From Thermobispora bispora DSM 43833 (lineage in GTDB: Bacteria > Actinomycetota > Actinomycetes > Streptosporangiales > Streptosporangiaceae), in assembly GCF_000092645.1 (NCBI RefSeq), contig NC_014165.1:1426001-1490000 (forward strand): a stretch of 64,000 nucleotides of DNA, in the 5' to 3' direction. The stretch's first letter is position 1, and every line of letters begins with the position of its first letter. Below the pieces are notes generated by a model. It saw nothing but the letters and a program-made list of their open reading frames with translations. It did not search any database and was not told the DNA's origin. The position numbers were made by a program, and so were the translations under genes. Positions 16,824 to 25,319 of the stretch are shown here, piece by piece.

Positions 16824-18203
16824 TCAGTTGTGGACGTGCAGCGGCTTGCCGGCCAGGGCCAGCATCGCCTCGCCGAGGGCCTCGGACTGGGTCGGGTGCG
16901 GGTGGATGAGCTGGGCCACGTCGCCCGGCGTCGCCTCCCAGTTGTAGATGAGCTGGGCCTCGGCGATGAGCTCGCCGACCCGGCTGCCGACCATGTGGAT
17001 GCCGAGGACCCGGCCGTCGCGCTCGGCGACGACCTTGACCTCGCCCTGGGTCTGCAGGATCTTGCTCCGGCCGTTGCCGGCCAGGTTGTAGCTGAGCTCG
17101 ACCACGTCGTAGCCGCGCTCGCGGGCGGCGGCCGAGGTGAGCCCCACCGACGCGACCTCGGGGTCGGAGTAGGTGATGCGCGGCACCCCGTCGTAGTCGA
17201 TCGGAACCGGGTTCAGGCCCGCGATGTGCTCGGCGACCAGGATGCCCTCGGCGAAGCCGACGTGCGCGAGCTGCAGGGTGGGGATGAGGTCGCCCACCGC
17301 GTAGATGCCCGGCACGTTGGTCTGGCAGTACTCGTTGACGAGCACGTACCCGCGGTCCATGGCGATGCCCGCCTCCTCGTAGCCGAGGCCGGCGGAGACC
17401 GGGCCGCGTCCCACCGCCACGAGCAGCAGCTCGGCGTCGAGGGTGCGGCCGTTCTCCAGGGTGACCACGACCCCGGTGTCGGTGGTCTTGACGCTCTCGA
17501 ACCGGGTTCCCAGCTCGTACTTGATGCCGCGGCGGCGGAACGCGCGCTCCAGCAGCGCGGAGCTGGACGCGTCCTCGAGCGGGAGCAGGTGGGGGAGCGC
17601 CTCGACGATGGTGACCTCGGCGCCGAACGACCGCCAGATGCTGGCGAACTCGACGCCGATCACGCCGCCGCCGAGGATGACGACCGACGAGGGGACGCGG
17701 TCGAGCACGAGCGCGTGGTCGCTCGTGATGATCTTCTCGCCGTCGATCTCGAGGCCGGGCAGCGACTTCGGGGCCGAGCCGGTCGCGAGCACGACGTACC
17801 GGCCCTCGTAGACCCGGTCGCCGACCACGACGCGGCCGGGGCCGGCGAGACGGCCCTCACCCTCGACGAACGTGATCTTCTTGGCCTTGATCAGGCCGGA
17901 GAGACCCTTCCAGAGCCCGGTGATGACCTTGTCCTTGTAGGCCTGGACGGCGGGGACGTCGATGCCCTCGAAGGTCGCGCGCACCCCGAACGACGCGCTC
18001 TCCCGGGCCTGGTCCGCGATCTCCGCGGCGTGCAGGAGCGCCTTCGTCGGGATGCAGCCCCGGTGCAGGCAGGTGCCTCCGACCTTGTCCTTCTCGATCA
18101 GGGCCACGTTCATGCCGAGCTCGGCCGCCCGCAGCGCGCAGGCGTAACCACCGCTTCCGCCACCTAGGACGACGATGTCGAAGGGGCCGCTGCCATCAGC
18201 CAC
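16824..18203 (-). CDS. lpdA: Dihydrolipoyl dehydrogenase E3
   Basis: 459 residues, FAD-dependent disulfide oxidoreductase. FAD motif VVLGGGSGGYACALRAAELG at the N-terminus; redox disulfide GGTCLHRGCIPTKALLHAAE (C-x4-C); NAD motif VVILGGGVIGVEFASIW; C-terminal active-site His/Glu in LIHPHPTQSEALGEAM. It reoxidises the dihydrolipoyl arm of E2. The GTG start at 18203 has GAGGAGC at ideal spacing. Probably co-transcribed with sucB; it was not seen to overlap pepA upstream. Confidence 0.96.
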   Translation of the reverse strand: MADGSGPFDIVVLGGGSGGYACALRAAELGMNVALIEKDKVGGTCLHRGCIPTKALLHAAEIADQARESASFGVRATFEGIDVPAVQAYKDKVITGLWKGLSGLIKAKKITFVEGEGRLAGPGRVVVGDRVYEGRYVVLATGSAPKSLPGLEIDGEKIITSDHALVLDRVPSSVVILGGGVIGVEFASIWRSFGAEVTIVEALPHLLPLEDASSSALLERAFRRRGIKYELGTRFESVKTTDTGVVVTLENGRTLDAELLLVAVGRGPVSAGLGYEEAGIAMDRGYVLVNEYCQTNVPGIYAVGDLIPTLQLAHVGFAEGILVAEHIAGLNPVPIDYDGVPRITYSDPEVASVGLTSAAARERGYDVVELSYNLAGNGRSKILQTQGEVKVVAERDGRVLGIHMVGSRVGELIAEAQLIYNWEATPGDVAQLIHPHPTQSEALGEAMLALAGKPLHVHN

Positions 18204-18363
18204 TGAAAGCTCCTCGCATATTTCGCGCCACCGGTTGGACCCGGAAGCATCTTTTCACTTGTCACTGAAGATCGTGGTCCGGTCCTCGCGCGCCGGCCGT
18301 CATTTCCGGCCGCGGTCGACGTGGCGCTCCGGCTGCGCCGACCGGAACCCGTGTGTTTTCGGG

Positions 18364-19872
18364 TTAAACAGCGCCGGCGGACGCGCCGTTCCCCGCGTAC
18401 CGCTCGGCGAGGCCGATGAGCGTGCGGGTGATCGCGCCGGTACCGCCCTTGGGCGTGTACCCGTACGGCTCGCCCTTGTTGAACGCGGGGCCGGCCATGT
18501 CGACGTGCGCCCAGCGCACTCCCTCGGGGACGAACTCCCGCAGGAAGATGCCGGCGGCGAGCATGCTGCCCCACCGCTCGGGCTGCAGGTTGGCGATGTC
18601 GGCGACCGGGGAGTCGAGGCCCTTGCGCAGCTCCTCGGGGAGGGGCATGCCCCAGGCGGCCTCGCCCTGCCGGGCGGCGACCTCCACGACCTCGTCGCGG
18701 AGCGCATCGTCGTTGGCCATCACGCCGGCGGTCCGCCAGCCCAGGGCGACGATCTGCGCGCCGGTGAGCGTGGCGACGTCCACGATGAGGTCCGGGCCGT
18801 CCTCCGCGGCCCGGGCGATGCCGTCGACCAGCACCAGCCGGCCCTCGGCGTCGGTGTCGACGACCTCGACGGTCTTGCCGCTGTAGGTGCGGAGGATGTC
18901 GGACGGGCGCTGCGCCGTGCCCGACGGCATGTTCTCGGCGAGGCAGAGGTAGCCGATCGCGTTGATCGGCAGCCGCAGCCGGCTGATCGCGATCATCGCG
19001 CCGAGGACGGCTCCCGCGCCTCCCATGTCCGACTTCATCCAGTTCATCGAGGAGGTCGGCTTGAGCGAGAGCCCACCGGAGTCGAAGGTGATGCCCTTGC
19101 CGACGAAGGCGATGGTCCGCGCGGCGTCGGGGTGGTGGTAGGCGAGGCGGACCAGGCGGGGCGGGTTGGCGGAGCCCTGGCCGACGCCGATGATGCCGCC
19201 GTAGCCGCCCTCCTTGAGCGCGACCTCGTCGAGCACCTCAACGGAAAGGCCCGCCGCTTCACCCTTCTCCTGAGCGATCTCGGCGAAGCGGGCGGGCCAG
19301 AGGTCGGACGGCGGTGTGTTCACCAGGTCGCGGACGAGGTTCACCGACTCGGCCACGGTCACCGCGCGCCGTACCGCCTCATCGGCCTCTGAGGAGCCGG
19401 AGAGGATGACGAGCTCGCCGACGGGCGGCTTGCGGTCGCCGTTCGTCCGGTACTTGGAGAAGTCGTACGCGCCGAGCAGCCCGCCGAGCGCGATCGCCTC
19501 CACCTGTTCGGCGGTGGCGGCGGGCAGGGCGATCGCCGCGTCCGCGGTGCCGGCGAGGGATCGGGCGGCGACCCCGGCGGCGCGGCGCAGGGTCTCCAGG
19601 TCGTAGTCCCCCTCCGGCCGGTCGCCGAGCCCGACGGCGACGAGGACGGGGGCGGGCAGGGCACCGAAGGTCGGGATCTTGGTGAGCTCTCCGGCCTTTC
19701 CGGTGAATCCCACTGCGCCGAGCGTTTCGGCGAGCCGGCCGCCCAGGGCCTGATCGAGGCCTTCTGCGCCGGGCGCCGCCTGTAGGCCGTCCGGCGTGGT
19801 GTGGACGCCGACTATGAGGGCAGCGGTCTGCACGGAGACCGCGTCGGAGGCATTGACACGCACGGTGGTCAC
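18364..19872 (-). CDS. pepA: Leucyl aminopeptidase, family M17
   Basis: 502 residues. The N-terminal macrodomain-like half is followed by the M17 catalytic half with VGKGITFDSGGLSLKP (metal-binding Lys/Asp) and TDAEGRLVLVDG. The usual NTDAEGRL reads DTDAEGRL here, an Asn-to-Asp change next to the metal ligands. It removes N-terminal residues from peptides in the cytosol as a hexamer. The start is uncertain: GTG 19872 (MTTVRVN) has no clear ribosome-binding site, and an ATG at 19923 is in frame. It is divergent from a GntR gene. Confidence 0.93.
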   Translation of the reverse strand: MTTVRVNASDAVSVQTAALIVGVHTTPDGLQAAPGAEGLDQALGGRLAETLGAVGFTGKAGELTKIPTFGALPAPVLVAVGLGDRPEGDYDLETLRRAAGVAARSLAGTADAAIALPAATAEQVEAIALGGLLGAYDFSKYRTNGDRKPPVGELVILSGSSEADEAVRRAVTVAESVNLVRDLVNTPPSDLWPARFAEIAQEKGEAAGLSVEVLDEVALKEGGYGGIIGVGQGSANPPRLVRLAYHHPDAARTIAFVGKGITFDSGGLSLKPTSSMNWMKSDMGGAGAVLGAMIAISRLRLPINAIGYLCLAENMPSGTAQRPSDILRTYSGKTVEVVDTDAEGRLVLVDGIARAAEDGPDLIVDVATLTGAQIVALGWRTAGVMANDDALRDEVVEVAARQGEAAWGMPLPEELRKGLDSPVADIANLQPERWGSMLAAGIFLREFVPEGVRWAHVDMAGPAFNKGEPYGYTPKGGTGAITRTLIGLAERYAGNGASAGAV

Positions 19873-19942
19873 GTGTGTCGATGCTAGCTGTGCTCTCCGT
19901 CGAGCGCATAAACGGGGGGTCATCCCACGATTGGTCGTGCCG

Positions 19943-20009
19943 ATGGTGCTAATGACGTTGTCATCATCTACGCCATGTCTCTAGATGGTGCTAATGTCAA
20001 TAGCACCAT
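19943..20009. promoter_or_regulatory. GntR/YtrA-type operator overlapping the gntR start codon
   Basis: ATGGTGCTA-N7-TAGCACCAT (19985-20009) is a perfect 9-bp inverted repeat. An extra left half-site ATGGTGCTA sits at 19943-19951, followed directly by a second small palindrome ATGAC-GTT-GTCAT (19952-19964). The last bases of the main palindrome are the AT of the start codon ATG 20008. A TAATGT (19992) inside the spacer could be a -10 element. Autoregulation inferred. Confidence 0.6.
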
Positions 20010-20406
20010 GTTGATCAGCCTCGACCTGAACGATCCCCGCCCGCTGCACGTCCAGCTCTCGGCGGCCATCAGGCGGGCGATCGCGGACGGGAGTCTCGGC
20101 CCGGGGGACCGGCTGCCCCCGGCGCGGGACATCGCGGACGCCCTCGGCGTCAACGTCAACACCGTGCTGCGGTCGCTGCGCGAGCTGCGCGACGAGGGCC
20201 TGCTGGAGTTCCGCCGCGGACGGGGCGTCACGGTCGTGCGGCGGCCCGACGCCCGGGAGTCCCTCGCGCCCAGGGTGGTGGAGCTGCTCGAGGAGGCGGC
20301 ACGGTACGGCCTCCGCTCCGACGATGTGATCGACCTGATCAAGGAAGTGGCATGCACCCTCCGTCCTCGGCCGAACGTGCGTTCCGCAGACGGTTCCTGC
20401 TGCTGA
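20008..20406 (+). CDS. GntR-family (YtrA-type) transcriptional regulator
   Basis: 132 residues. Winged-helix DNA-binding domain from the start (PLHVQLSAAIRRAIADGSL, LPPARDIADALGVNVNTVLR, FRRGRGVTVV) and a short C-terminal helical dimerisation tail, as in YtrA-type repressors of membrane-protein operons. ATG 20008 has no Shine-Dalgarno sequence and lies in the right arm of a perfect palindrome, suggesting a leaderless, autoregulated transcript; an ATG at 19975 is the alternative. The 3' end overlaps the DUF1648 gene by 55 bases, so the two are coupled. Expected to control this operon. Confidence 0.88.
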   Translation: MLISLDLNDPRPLHVQLSAAIRRAIADGSLGPGDRLPPARDIADALGVNVNTVLRSLRELRDEGLLEFRRGRGVTVVRRPDARESLAPRVVELLEEAARYGLRSDDVIDLIKEVACTLRPRPNVRSADGSCC

Positions 20407-21356
20407 CGGGCGTCTGGGCCGTGCTGGTGACCGCGGCCTTGGCCGTCCCCCCGCTCGTCCTGCGGGACCGGCTGCCCGACCCCGTGGCCATGCACTGGGG
20501 CCTGTCGGGCCGCCCCGACCGGGCGTACCCGTACCCCGTCCTCTTCGTCTTCCCCTTGGTGTGGGCGGTCGTGTCCGGCGGCATCCTCGCCGCCGCGGCC
20601 CGGGGGCGCGCACCCCTCCGGCGCTTCCGCCGGGTGTGGCTGACCGCCGGGCTCGCCTGGAACGCGGCCTGGCTGCTCGGCACGGAGGTCCTGGTGATCG
20701 GCGCCAACCTCGGCCGGGCGGCCTGGACCGACGCCGCCCCGATGACCTGGCAGGTGGTCGCCATGCTCGCCGTCTCCGCCGCGGTGGGCGGGCTCGGCTG
20801 GCTCGCCGGGTGGCCCGGCCCGGACGTCCGGCCGGCCGCCGCACCGCCGCCCCCGGCCATGGCCCTCGCCCCGAGGGAGCGCCCGGTGTGGGTCTCCACC
20901 GTGTCCGCCCGCTGGTTGCTCGCGCTCTCACTCGTGCTCTTCGCGGCGGCGCTCTCGCTCGCCCTCGCCGCGCTGCTCGGCCGGCCGGGCCCGCTGTGGG
21001 GGCCGGCCGCGCTGCTCGCCATCGTGGCGGTGGCCGGGCTCACGCTCTCGTCCGTGGCGGTCCGGGTCACCCGCGACGGGCTCACCATCGCGTTCGGCCC
21101 GCTGCGGTGGCCGGTGCGCCGGGTGCCGCTCCACCGGATCGAGCGCGCGTGGACGGATGAGCGCAGCCCGGCGGAGGTGGGCGGCTGGGGCTACCGCGGG
21201 CTCCCCGGCTCGGCGACGATCATGCTCAGGGGAGGGGAGTGCCTGGTCATCCGCTACACCACCGGCGGCGAGCTCGCGATCAGCGTCGATGACGCCGCCA
21301 CCGGTGCCGCGCTGCTCAACGCGTACGTGTCCGCCGCCCGCCCGTCCGGTGGGTGA
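20352..21356 (+). CDS. DUF1648-containing membrane protein
   Basis: 334 residues. After the first membrane helix comes the DUF1648 signature LPDPVAMHWGLSGRPDR. There are about six hydrophobic segments and a C-terminal extracytosolic or PH-like region (SATIMLRGGECLVIRYTTGG). ATG 20352 has AAGGAAGTGG upstream and overlaps the end of the gntR gene by 55 bases in another frame. GntR plus DUF1648 protein pairs are common in Gram-positive bacteria; the function is unknown, with membrane stress or peptide resistance suggested by the regulator type. Confidence 0.8.
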   Translation: MHPPSSAERAFRRRFLLLTGVWAVLVTAALAVPPLVLRDRLPDPVAMHWGLSGRPDRAYPYPVLFVFPLVWAVVSGGILAAAARGRAPLRRFRRVWLTAGLAWNAAWLLGTEVLVIGANLGRAAWTDAAPMTWQVVAMLAVSAAVGGLGWLAGWPGPDVRPAAAPPPPAMALAPRERPVWVSTVSARWLLALSLVLFAAALSLALAALLGRPGPLWGPAALLAIVAVAGLTLSSVAVRVTRDGLTIAFGPLRWPVRRVPLHRIERAWTDERSPAEVGGWGYRGLPGSATIMLRGGECLVIRYTTGGELAISVDDAATGAALLNAYVSAARPSGG

Positions 21357-21442
21357 TCGGCCGGCCGGTCCCGGGCCCGCGGCGCCCGGGCCACCGCTTC
21401 GGCCGCCCGTCCCCGATGTCCCTCCCGAAAGGGTGTTCGCCC

Positions 21443-22393
21443 ATGCGCGGTAAGCGTGACCTCCTGCTCTTCCTCCTCATCGCCTTCGGGGCGTCCTGGC
21501 TGGCCGCCCTGCCGGTCTGGACGCGGGGCGGGCCGCTGGACGCGTCCGTCGTGATCCCCACCGGGCTGGTGATGATGTTCACCCCGTCCCTCGGGGTGCT
21601 GGCGGTGTGGCTGCTCTGCCACCGCGGCACGCCGTTCCGGGAGTGGGCGAGGCGGACCGGTCTCACCCTCGGCCCGCGGCGCGGCACCACGGTGCGGGCC
21701 ATCGCCCTCGCCTGGTTCGGCGTGCCGCTGCTCACCGTCGTGGCCGCCGCGGTGAGCGTCGCGCTCGGGATCCTCGAGCTCGACCTCGGCGGGCTCAGCC
21801 TGTTCCGCCAGATGCTGGGCGACCAGGCCGACCGGATCCCGCTCGACCCGCACACGCTCCTCGTCATCCAGCTCGTGCAGGCCATCGTGGCCGGGCCGCT
21901 GATCAACGCGCTCCCCGCGCTCGGCGAGGAGTGGGGCTGGCGCGGCTGGCTGCTGCCCCGGCTGCTCGGCGACCCCGGGCCCGGGGAGGGGGCGGGCCCC
22001 GGCCGGATCGCCGTCGGCCGGGTCTGGGGTGCGCTGCTGCTCAGCGGGGTGATCTGGGGCGCCTGGCACGCCCCGCTCACCCTCAAGGGCTACAACTACC
22101 CGTCGCTCGGGCCCTGGGCGGCGGTCGTGTTCACCGGGTTCTGCGTGCTCTTCGGCGCCCTGCTCGGCTGGCTGCGCCTGCGGTCGGCCAGCGTCTGGCC
22201 GGCGGTGTTCGGGCACGCCTCGCTCAACGCCAGCGCCGGCCTGGCGCTGATCCTGGGCCACGCGGACGACCCGCCGAACCCGGCCCTGGCCGGGATCACC
22301 GGGGTCGCCGGCTGGGCGGTGCTCGCGGTCACCCTCGCCGGGTTCCTGTGGTACGGCTCCCGCGGGCGCCCCGCGGAGAGCGGGCGCCCGTAG
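21443..22393 (+). CDS. CPBP-family intramembrane glutamic protease
   Basis: 316 residues, about eight membrane helices. The three CPBP motifs are present: EEWGWRGWLLPRLLG (E-E-x3-R), IWGAWHAPLTLKGYN and GHASLNAS (H-x3-N). This is the Rce1-like family of intramembrane endopeptidases. The start is ATG 21443 (MRGKRDLLLFLLIAFGASW); ATG 21416 is also in frame, and neither has a strong ribosome-binding site. It follows the DUF1648 gene by 86 bases and may belong to the GntR-controlled unit. Confidence 0.85.
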   Translation: MRGKRDLLLFLLIAFGASWLAALPVWTRGGPLDASVVIPTGLVMMFTPSLGVLAVWLLCHRGTPFREWARRTGLTLGPRRGTTVRAIALAWFGVPLLTVVAAAVSVALGILELDLGGLSLFRQMLGDQADRIPLDPHTLLVIQLVQAIVAGPLINALPALGEEWGWRGWLLPRLLGDPGPGEGAGPGRIAVGRVWGALLLSGVIWGAWHAPLTLKGYNYPSLGPWAAVVFTGFCVLFGALLGWLRLRSASVWPAVFGHASLNASAGLALILGHADDPPNPALAGITGVAGWAVLAVTLAGFLWYGSRGRPAESGRP

Positions 22394-22507
22394 CCTGCGG
22401 CGCCGGCCCGGTCCGCCCGGCGGGACGGTGTGGGCACCGGCCGCGGCCGGGCGGCGTGATGGGGCGGGCCGCGGCGGCCGGCACGGCGCCCGGCGCGCGG
22501 GACGCGG

Positions 22508-23404
22508 TCAGGCCCCGCCGGGCGGCGTCAGCCAGTTGCCGAGCACCGCGCAGCCGAGCAGGGCGACCGTGGCGGCGGTCTCGGTGAGCGCGCCGAGCAC
22601 GTCCCCGGTGATCCCGCCGAGCCGCCGTACGGCACGCCGGCGCAGCAGCGCGGCCGCGCCCAGCCCGGCGGCCATGACCGTGACCGCGCCGAGCGGGGCG
22701 AGCACCGGCCCGGGTGGCAGCGCCGCCCCCGCGCGCCATCCCAGGTCGCCGGCCCACGCCGTCAGTACGGCCGGCACCGCGGCGAGCGCGGCCGCCGCCG
22801 CGGTCACCGCGATCGCGGGGCCGCGCCGTACCGTGCCGGCGACGAGCGCGCCGAGCCCGTCGGGGCGGGCTGGCGGCACGGGCTCCCGGCAGGACCAGGT
22901 GATCGCGAGCCGGCCGGTCGCGCAGGCGATGATCAGCCCCGGTGCGGCGAGCGGGCCGGCCCGGTCGAGCGCGGCCACCTGGAGGAGCAGAGTGAGCGTG
23001 AGCGTGACCACGCCGAACGGGCCGATGTCCGACCGCTTCATGACGTCCAGGGCGGCCCCGGCGGGTTTGCCGCTGCCCAGGCCGTCGGCGAGATCGGCGA
23101 GCCCGTCGAGATGGAGGGCGCGGGTCAGCCAGGCGAGCGCCCCGACCGCGAGCGCGGCGGCGAGCGTCGCCGAGCCGGTGAGGGCGCGCGCGGCGAGCAG
23201 CACAACGGCGGCCGCCACCCCGAGGAGGAGGCCGGCGAACGGCGCGAGGAGCATGGCCCGGCCGGCCACCCGGCGGTCCACCTCGACGGCCCGGACCGGG
23301 AAGACGGTGAGCAGGCCGAGCGCGCAGCGCCACGCGGTGCTCCAGGTGAGCCGCCCGGCGGGCCGTGCGGCCGGATGTCCTGCCACGTCGGAGGCGTTCG
23401 GCAC
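22508..23404 (-). CDS. cobS: Adenosylcobinamide-GDP ribazoletransferase CobS
   Basis: 298 residues, polytopic membrane enzyme that joins alpha-ribazole (phosphate) to adenosylcobinamide-GDP in the last step of cobalamin synthesis. The acidic signature RALHLDGLADLADGLGSG is intact, followed by MKRSDIGPFGV and several hydrophobic helices. The start is taken at GTG 23404 (VPNASDV); no strong ribosome-binding site is seen. It lies 59 bases downstream of cobU on the same strand. Confidence 0.93.
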   Translation of the reverse strand: MPNASDVAGHPAARPAGRLTWSTAWRCALGLLTVFPVRAVEVDRRVAGRAMLLAPFAGLLLGVAAAVVLLAARALTGSATLAAALAVGALAWLTRALHLDGLADLADGLGSGKPAGAALDVMKRSDIGPFGVVTLTLTLLLQVAALDRAGPLAAPGLIIACATGRLAITWSCREPVPPARPDGLGALVAGTVRRGPAIAVTAAAAALAAVPAVLTAWAGDLGWRAGAALPPGPVLAPLGAVTVMAAGLGAAALLRRRAVRRLGGITGDVLGALTETAATVALLGCAVLGNWLTPPGGA

Positions 23405-23463
23405 CCCAGGATCGTACGGTGCGGCCGCCCGCCCGGAGGAGACGGGGTGTTCGAGCGAACGGG

Positions 23464-24906
23464 TCACAGGGGCAGCGGCACCGGGCGGCCGGCCACCACC
23501 AGGGCGACCTCCTCGGACTCCCGCGCGAGCCGCTGGTTGAGGCTGCCGAGCACGTCGCGGAAGAGCAGCCCCGCCGCGGTGACCGGGACCACCCCGAGGC
23601 CGACCTCGTCGCTCACCGCGACCACCCGGGCCCGGGTGCGGCGCCAGGCCGCCACCAGCTCGTCGCACCGCCGGGCCACCGCGGCGAGCGCGGACGGCGG
23701 CGCCGCCCCGCCGTCCCCGGGCCACGCGCCGCACTCGTCGAAGACCGCGGCGAGCCAGGTGCCGATGCCGTCGATCAGCAGGGTTCCCTCCCCCGGGGCG
23801 GCGAGCACTCCGGCGAGGTCCGTGGTCTCCACGGTCCGCCAGTGCCGCGGGCGGCGCTCCCGGTGCCGGCGCACCCGCTCGAGCCAGGCGGGGTCGTCGC
23901 GGCCGTCCGGGCCGGTGGCCACGTACGTCACCACGGGGTCGGCGGCCACGCGCAGCTCGGCCTCCTCCGACTTGCCCGACCGCGCCCCGCCGAGCAGCAG
24001 GGTCCGCCGGGGCGGCCGCGGCGCGGGCCGGTCCCGGGGCGCGCGGGTGTCGAGGACGGTCCCGTCCGGTACGGCGATCGCCCCCCAATGGGCGAGTCGG
24101 CGCTCGAGCTCCCGTTCCGAGGGCACCCGGTGGTCGAGGTGCACGGCGACGACCTGGGTCGCGGCGGTCACCAGCCCGCGGCGGCGCAGCTCACCCAGGC
24201 GCTCCGGGCGGTCCAGCAGGTCGATGAGCACGAGGTCGAACGGCCGCCCCGGGTACGGCCCGGCGGGGCCGCGATCACCGGCCCCGGTCTCCCCGCCACC
24301 GGTCCCGGCGGCCTCCCCGGCACCGGCCCAGGGGTCCCCGTCACCGTCACCACCCCTGGCGGCGCCCCCGCCATCGGTTCGGGCGGGATTCTCGTCAGCG
24401 GTCCCGGCATGGTCTCCGCCGGCCCGGCCGGTATCCCCGGCACCGGCCCTGGCGGAGTCCCCGTTGGCGGCCCCGGTGCCGTCCCCGGCTCGGACGGCGT
24501 CCCTGCCTCCGTCCCAGGCGGGGTTCCCGTCGCCCGCCCCGGTGTCCCCGATATCGGCCCCGGCGGGGTCTCCCGAGCCGGCCCTGGCGGGGTTCTCGTC
24601 ATCGGCCTCGAGGAAACCCTCGGCATCCGTGGCACCGGGATCCGGTGCCGGCGGGGCGTAGAGCACCCGGCCCCCGTCCGGGCCGGTGATCGCATAGCCG
24701 TACGGGCCGGGCGTGATCCGGTAGCCGTCCGGCGCACCCGGGGCGTCGATGGCGCGGCCCGGTGGCAGCGGCAACCGGATCCGCCCGTCGACGACGATCG
24801 AGGTGGGCCTGCGGTGCCCGGGGGTGAGCCGCCCGCACGACGCGCAGCCGCATCCCGGCTCCGGCCAGCCGCCCGCGCCCGCCGTGCCCTCCAGCCGGAT
24901 CTCCAT
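23464..24906 (-). CDS. cobU: CobU: adenosylcobinamide kinase/guanylyltransferase with N-terminal extension and low-complexity insert
   Basis: 480 residues, far longer than the ~180-residue enterobacterial CobU. The C-terminal third is the kinase/guanylyltransferase: P-loop GGARSGKS (306-313), RHWRTVE with the His that takes GMP, LLIDGIGTWLA and VVAVSDEVGLGVVP. Residues 1-100 and 220-290 look like a degenerate metallo-beta-lactamase-like domain (MEIRLEGTAGAGGWPEPGCG...) without an HxHxDH motif, as in other actinobacterial CobU proteins. Between these, residues about 101-219 are an Ala/Gly/Asp-rich low-complexity insert with repeated E/G-NPA units. ATG start with GAGGGAG upstream. Followed by cobS. 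Confidence 0.88.
   Translation of the reverse strand: MEIRLEGTAGAGGWPEPGCGCASCGRLTPGHRRPTSIVVDGRIRLPLPPGRAIDAPGAPDGYRITPGPYGYAITGPDGGRVLYAPPAPDPGATDAEGFLEADDENPARAGSGDPAGADIGDTGAGDGNPAWDGGRDAVRAGDGTGAANGDSARAGAGDTGRAGGDHAGTADENPARTDGGGAARGGDGDGDPWAGAGEAAGTGGGETGAGDRGPAGPYPGRPFDLVLIDLLDRPERLGELRRRGLVTAATQVVAVHLDHRVPSERELERRLAHWGAIAVPDGTVLDTRAPRDRPAPRPPRRTLLLGGARSGKSEEAELRVAADPVVTYVATGPDGRDDPAWLERVRRHRERRPRHWRTVETTDLAGVLAAPGEGTLLIDGIGTWLAAVFDECGAWPGDGGAAPPSALAAVARRCDELVAAWRRTRARVVAVSDEVGLGVVPVTAAGLLFRDVLGSLNQRLARESEEVALVVAGRPVPLPL
24250..24606 (-). repeat. Imperfect coding repeats inside cobU (low-complexity insert)
   Basis: Encodes residues about 101-219. DENPARA, DGNPAWD and DENPART recur at Asn105, Asn128 and Asn173 (steps of 23 and 45, about one and two units of 22-23 residues), with variants such as ARAGSGDPAGA and ARAGAGDTGRA between them. 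The insert is acidic and Gly/Ala-rich and has no aromatic core, so it is probably disordered. Confidence 0.7.
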
Positions 24907-25100
24907 CCCGCTCCCTCTTCCCGCGTGCCGTACCCGGCATCGCAGACTAACCGGGCAGGTGGTGCAGGCCGGTGGCCGGACGGGCCGCGCGGCCCCGGGG
25001 ATGACGGCGGCGAGGGAGGCGGAAGACGATAGGGTCGATCTCCCGGCTGCGCGGCCGGTGGACGGGCAGCCGCGGAACGGTCCGGAAGGAACGGGTGGGC

Positions 25101-25319
25101 ATGATCTGGCGTTGGCGGTACGAGGACGCGAACGGTGCCGAGATCATCGACGGCTCGCTGCCGCGGGAGATCTTCGCGAGCCAGGGGGACGCCGAGTCAT
25201 GGCTGGGGGAGCGGTGGCGTGAGCTGCTCGCGGCCGGGGTCGAGCGGGTCACGCTCCTCGAAGACGACCGGGTCGAGTACTCGGGGATGTCCCTCCGGCC
25301 GGAGGACCCGCTCCGCTGA
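25101..25319 (+). CDS. Small conserved-looking hypothetical protein (72 aa)
   Basis: 72 residues beginning MIWRWRYEDANGAEI, acidic, with a predicted mixed alpha/beta pattern and no membrane segment. ATG 25101 has GGAAGGA 10 bases upstream; a GTG at 25095 is in frame and closer to it. Codon use (GC-rich third positions) supports coding. The sequence resembles small actinobacterial proteins of unknown function; I cannot name a family. It stands alone between cobU (divergent) and a repeat array. Confidence 0.65.
   Translation: MIWRWRYEDANGAEIIDGSLPREIFASQGDAESWLGERWRELLAAGVERVTLLEDDRVEYSGMSLRPEDPLR

Noticed and set aside
24907-25000. Cobalamin riboswitch in front of cobU
   Set aside because: No B12-box-like sequence or extended structure was seen in the short leader.
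23365-25032. Plus-strand frame with collagen-like Gly-Pro-Gly repeats opposite cobU
   Set aside because: The repeats are the reverse reading of the low-complexity insert in cobU, whose kinase motifs show that the minus strand is coding.
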